Positions 5,757-8,685 of a stretch of 8,685 bases of DNA are shown piece by piece (positions within the stretch are counted from its first letter, which is position 1; each line of letters opens with the position of its first letter). The DNA comes from Leptospiraceae bacterium UBA2033 (lineage in GTDB: Bacteria > Spirochaetota > Leptospiria > Leptospirales > Leptospiraceae). The notes beneath the pieces were generated by a model that was given only the letters and a program-made list of their open reading frames with translations, was not told where the DNA came from and did no database searches. The stretch is from the NCBI GenBank assembly GCA_002333425.1, contig DDBL01000165.1:7978-16662 (forward strand), read 5' to 3'. Made by a program: the position numbers and the translations under genes.

Positions 5757-7813
5757 TCCGCCACCAATTTCTCCATCTTGTAAATTGAGCGCAAAGCTTC
5801 GAGTATCCCCTCGCTATGTACGGAAACTGCGCGCGCCTTATCATCAGTATACGCATACGTAAGAACATGGCTAAAACTATTCCCATCGAATATTAAACCT
5901 ACATATTCACCTTTACGGTTTATCACTGGACTTCCTGAATTTCCGCCTGTGATGTCGTTTGTGCTTATGAAATTAAGTGGTGTATCCATATTAATCACAG
6001 ATTTTCTTTCAAGAGTTTTTGTAGAAAGTGAGAAAGGTTCCGCATAATCAAAACTAGCCGCTCTATCGAACAATCCATAATACGTAGTTTTAAATGGAAT
6101 TTGAATGGTGGAGTCGTCTGTAAATCCTTTTACAGTTCCGTAACTCATTCTCAGGGTAAAGGTTGCATCTGGATAAGTTGATTTTCCATAGGCTTTAAAT
6201 TTTAATTCGGAAAGTTTATTTCCTTCGATTGTTTGGACACTTTCTATTTCGTCATCATACCAATCTCTGTCTTTACGAAGAATTGGATCAATTTTTAAAG
6301 CCCACTGAATTAGAGGATCTTTCGAATTTTGAATCACCTCAAGTCCACCAGTTAGAAGTTCTTTTCTTAGGTTAATATCTTGTAGTTTCGTTTTGGTAAT
6401 TAGCGATTTTGCAAGTAAGTTTGGTTTTTCGTCGGCTAATGCTAGTTTGACGAACTCATCTTCTTTTCCTAGATTTTCTAAAGCAAGTTCCATAGAGTTT
6501 TTTAGCATCATTTCTTCTATGTCTAAGTAAATCGGAGCAGGGGATAAAAGTCTAAATTTTAAAGATTCTAAATTGGAGTCTCTAAATTCCTCATAACGTT
6601 TTTCATTTGGCTTTTGAATTTCTGTCGCATAACGCACAATTTTTAGAGCGATGTTTACTAGTTTAGAGTTACTTGCGCTTCGGTAGTAAAATTCTTTGTG
6701 ACGAACGATCATTTTTTTTTGAACTGAGTCAATTCTATTCCAAATTTCTCCGAATTCTTTTTTTAGTTCAGCATTTTGACTTACAAGGGATTTTAGGTTA
6801 GTTTCTTTTTCTTCTATTGAGTTTAGAATATTTTTATCTCTCAGTCCGTTTAATTCTCCTTCAATTGCTTTTAATGAATTCTCCATTCCTAGTATATAAT
6901 CTTTTGCTCTACGTTTTTCTTCTTTGCCTTTGTTTGCATATTCTCTAAATAGATTTAATTTATATTTTAGGAGTTTTACATATTCAGGAAATGAGTAGTC
7001 TTTTTGGTAAAGAATTTGGCTCATTGTTTTTTGTCTTTCTGTGGATCCCGGATGACCAAATACAAAAACTAACTCGTTTTCTTTGGCTCCACCCTTACTC
7101 CATTTGAAATAATTTTTAGATTCGATTGGTTTATTATTCTCATATACACGAAAGAAAGCAAAATCCAAAGAGAATCGTGGATAATTAAAATTATCCGGAT
7201 CTCCGCCAAATGCTGCTGCTTGGAGTTCGGGTGCCATGACAAGTCTAACATCCGTATATTTTTTGTAACGGTATAACCAGTATTCGCCTCCATCATAGAG
7301 TTCCACTACATCACTTCGAAGTCGTGTTTTATCGTTGGAGGTTTTTTCTATTTTTGCAATTTCTTCTTTTCGTTTTTCATTTTTTGCTTTATCGGTCTCT
7401 ACATTTTTAGAAGCGTTCACAACTTGCGAAGTGACATTTTCCATAGAAATTAAAACATTTAATTCTAAATCAGGGCATTTTTTCTCATCACTATTTTTTT
7501 TTGCAAAAAAACCATCCTTGACATAATCAGATTTTTTTGTGGACATTTTTTGGAGTTGTCCCATGGCTACGTGGTGGTTGGTTAATACAAGTCCACCGTT
7601 AGAAACAAACGCACCTGATCCTCCATCATTGAACCTGACCGAAGCAAGTTGTGCATTCTTTAACCATTTGTCTGTAATTTTAAAATCATACTTTTCTTGC
7701 AAATTTTTTTGGGGCAGGTTGTCAAGAGTCCACATTCCCTCATCACTAAGTATGTTTGTATTTAGAGTAATTCCAGTTATCATCATGAATAATAGTTTCC
7801 TTAATTTTATCAT
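5744..7813 (-). CDS. Secreted S46 family dipeptidyl-peptidase, DPP7-like
   Basis: S46 enzymes are serine exopeptidases that remove dipeptides from free N-termini in the periplasm or cell envelope. The 689-residue protein has a signal peptide (KLRK, then a hydrophobic stretch to about residue 18, cleavage probably near 20-23), followed by the mature start DEGMW typical of the family. The triad is His81 (TNHH), Asp217 (SLDFAFFR) and Ser626 (GGNSGSPV). Asn208 of GGDPDN and Asp643 match residues that bind the substrate amino group. Gly644 (IFDGN), 18 residues after the Ser, sits where DPP11 has Arg and DPP7 has Gly, which predicts hydrophobic P1 residues. A helical insert spans roughly 260-500. 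Oddities: Val82 replaces the Cys that normally follows the catalytic His, Phe209 replaces the usual Trp, and Cys113 is the only cysteine. Family call is firm; specificity is inferred. Confidence 0.92.
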   Translation of the reverse strand: MIKLRKLLFMMITGITLNTNILSDEGMWTLDNLPQKNLQEKYDFKITDKWLKNAQLASVRFNDGGSGAFVSNGGLVLTNHHVAMGQLQKMSTKKSDYVKDGFFAKKNSDEKKCPDLELNVLISMENVTSQVVNASKNVETDKAKNEKRKEEIAKIEKTSNDKTRLRSDVVELYDGGEYWLYRYKKYTDVRLVMAPELQAAAFGGDPDNFNYPRFSLDFAFFRVYENNKPIESKNYFKWSKGGAKENELVFVFGHPGSTERQKTMSQILYQKDYSFPEYVKLLKYKLNLFREYANKGKEEKRRAKDYILGMENSLKAIEGELNGLRDKNILNSIEEKETNLKSLVSQNAELKKEFGEIWNRIDSVQKKMIVRHKEFYYRSASNSKLVNIALKIVRYATEIQKPNEKRYEEFRDSNLESLKFRLLSPAPIYLDIEEMMLKNSMELALENLGKEDEFVKLALADEKPNLLAKSLITKTKLQDINLRKELLTGGLEVIQNSKDPLIQWALKIDPILRKDRDWYDDEIESVQTIEGNKLSELKFKAYGKSTYPDATFTLRMSYGTVKGFTDDSTIQIPFKTTYYGLFDRAASFDYAEPFSLSTKTLERKSVINMDTPLNFISTNDITGGNSGSPVINRKGEYVGLIFDGNSFSHVLTYAYTDDKARAVSVHSEGILEALRSIYKMEKLVAEILN
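6712..6720 (-). repeat. A9 run (coding strand) in the S46 peptidase gene
   Basis: Nine T residues on the plus strand encode Gln365-Lys366-Lys367-Met368 in the peptidase. A one-base slip would shift the frame well before the catalytic Ser626 and abolish activity. It may be a contingency tract or just a Lys-codon run in an AT-rich gene. Confidence 0.4.
7494..7511. repeat. T9-GC-A7 tract with a 16-bp perfect palindrome
   Basis: Nine T (7494-7502), GC, then seven A (7505-7511) fall within the peptidase gene and encode its GFFAKKN segment (residues 101-107) on the minus strand. Bases 7496-7511 are a perfect palindrome. Both runs are possible slippage sites, and the palindrome could extrude or hairpin, but the encoded Phe-Phe-Ala-Lys-Lys gives this pattern naturally. 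Confidence 0.4.
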
Positions 7814-7897
7814 TCATCCAGCTTTCCAAAATCTTATTTTAACTGAAAGAATATTTTCCTTGCTCATTTCTCAGTTTTTAGAAATCTGAAAATTAGT
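7814..7897. promoter_or_regulatory. Divergent 84-bp promoter region of the peptidase and fbp genes
   Basis: Both genes read away from this gap, so it must hold their start signals unless transcripts enter from elsewhere. On the minus strand TAAAAT (7836-7841) is a 5-of-6 match to a -10 element, with no good -35 at 16-18 bp. For fbp no convincing hexamer pair was found. An imperfect dyad, TCAG (7871-7874) with CTGA (7886-7889) plus inner TTT/AAA, lies just before the fbp start and might be an operator or leader hairpin. All of these calls are weak. Confidence 0.4.
7822..7827 (-). promoter_or_regulatory. Ribosome binding site of the S46 peptidase gene
   Basis: On the minus strand GGAAAG lies 8 bases before the ATG at 7813. 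A second ATG four bases upstream (7817) is in another frame and does not lead to the peptidase sequence. The chosen start gives a normal signal peptide with a basic N-terminus. Confidence 0.5.
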
Positions 7898-8685
7898 ATG
7901 AAGCAAGCAACAGAAATGATTAGTCTCTCTCAATATTTAATAGAAGAGCAATTAAAACTCCCTTATGCAACCGGAGATTTTACTGCTCTTATGAGCCATC
8001 TTGCCTATGCAGCAAAAATTGTATCTAGAGAAGTTCGAAAAGCAGGACTTACAGATACTATATTAGGTGCAACGTCCGAAACGAATGTGCAAGGCGAAAC
8101 CCAAATGAAATTAGACACATACGCAGATGTACTATTCACAAAAGCACTTAGTATTTGTGGGCATCTTTGTGTCCTTGCAAGTGAAGAGCAGGAATCTATC
8201 ATAGAAATTCCTAGTGGTTATAAGATGGGCAAATACACGTTTGCCTTTGATCCATTAGATGGTTCTTCTAATATTGATTCCAACGTTTCCATTGGGACAA
8301 TTTTTTCCATTCATTTGCGAAAAAGCCCTTCTGGAACGAAAGGTACAGAGGCTGATTTATTACAAAAGGGAAGTCTACAAAGATGTGCCGGTTATATTTT
8401 ATATGGCTCTTCTACGATGATGGTTCTTTCTACAGGAAATGGAGTTGTTGGATTTACATTAGATCCTTCTTGCGGCGAATTCTTGTTATCCCATGAGAAT
8501 ATAAAAATTCCTGAGTCCGGTTCTATTTATTCTATTAACGAAGGAAATTATGATTTTTGGTCAGATTCAGTAAAAGGTTATATTCGTAAGATCAAAAATA
8601 TTGAGAACAACAATAAACCTAAAACCTTACGTTATATCGGATCTTTAGTAGCGGATTTTCACCGTAATCTGCTAAAGGGTGGAAT
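7898..8685 (+). CDS. fbp: Class I fructose-1,6-bisphosphatase, 3' end missing
   Basis: Fbp hydrolyses fructose 1,6-bisphosphate to fructose 6-phosphate and phosphate, the committed step of gluconeogenesis, in the cytoplasm. This matters in organisms that grow on fatty acids, as leptospires do. The 262 residues present include the N-terminal ATGDFTALMSH region (allosteric AMP site in the family), the metal-binding Glu96-Glu97 (ASEE), the signature FDPLDGSSNID with Asp118 and Asp121, NVSIGTIFSI, YSINEGN (211-217) and RYIGSLVADFHRN (245-257), where substrate-binding Tyr and Arg lie. About 70-80 C-terminal residues are beyond the right edge. The ATG at 7898 is chosen because it gives the longest frame; an in-frame ATG at 7916 would align exactly with the E. 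coli start, and neither has a clear SD. No frameshift or missing active-site residue is visible. Confidence 0.97.
   Translation, partial: MKQATEMISLSQYLIEEQLKLPYATGDFTALMSHLAYAAKIVSREVRKAGLTDTILGATSETNVQGETQMKLDTYADVLFTKALSICGHLCVLASEEQESIIEIPSGYKMGKYTFAFDPLDGSSNIDSNVSIGTIFSIHLRKSPSGTKGTEADLLQKGSLQRCAGYILYGSSTMMVLSTGNGVVGFTLDPSCGEFLLSHENIKIPESGSIYSINEGNYDFWSDSVKGYIRKIKNIENNNKPKTLRYIGSLVADFHRNLLKGG

Noticed and set aside
5717..5758. Bidirectional terminator between the TPR and peptidase genes
   Set aside because: Only a short GAAATT/AATTTC pairing with a very long AT loop is available; it is too weak to call.
7815..7817. ATG four bases upstream as the peptidase start
   Set aside because: It is in a different frame and does not lead to the peptidase or a signal peptide.
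7539..7889. Plus-strand open frame of 116 codons opposite the peptidase signal-peptide region
   Set aside because: It overlaps the His81 motif and signal peptide of the peptidase in antisense; composition is shadow-like and no family is recognised.
8005..8202. Minus-strand 65-codon open frame opposite fbp
   Set aside because: It lies antisense to conserved fbp sequence and shows no domain or start signals.

Overview
The window reads as an ordinary chromosomal segment of a low-GC spirochaete, most likely a Leptospira or close relative. The evidence is the AT-rich base composition (mid-30s % GC by eye), the Leptospira-like wording of the fructose-1,6-bisphosphatase and Dxs proteins, and a CHASE2-type adenylate cyclase, a family this genus carries in several copies. 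The assignment rests on remembered family sequences; no search was run. No phage, insertion sequence, CRISPR array, tRNA or rRNA was seen.

Layout: (1) 1-768, the 3' part of trpA (tryptophan synthase alpha), entering from the left edge. (2) 769-989, a 221-bp gap holding two mutually exclusive RNA hairpins directly after the trpA stop, a further 7-bp inverted repeat, and a promoter-like TTGACG/AATCAT pair crossed by ATTCT units about one helical turn apart. (3) 990-3275, a membrane CHASE2 sensor fused to a class IIIb adenylate cyclase. (4) 3327-5204, dxs, the first enzyme of the MEP isoprenoid pathway. (5) 5250-5717, a small four-repeat TPR protein whose ribosome-binding region lies inside a 9-bp hairpin. 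(6) 5744-7813, minus strand, a secreted S46 family dipeptidyl-peptidase with a complete catalytic triad and a DPP7-type glycine in the S1 position, convergent with the TPR gene. (7) 7898-8685, the 5' part of fbp (class I fructose-1,6-bisphosphatase), divergent from the peptidase and cut by the right edge.

The cyclase, dxs and TPR genes are co-directional with gaps of 51 and 45 bp and could form one transcript starting at the promoter near 918-946. That would link a cAMP sensor to isoprenoid supply, but proximity is the only evidence. TrpA, Dxs and Fbp are central metabolism; the peptidase probably works in the periplasm on peptide breakdown.

No gene set here looks like an undescribed system. 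The points most worth checking are regulatory: the competing hairpins after trpA, the phased ATTCT units at the cyclase promoter, the RBS-masking hairpin before the TPR gene, and nine-base homopolymer runs in the cyclase and peptidase genes. The peptidase also has unusual sequence features for its family.
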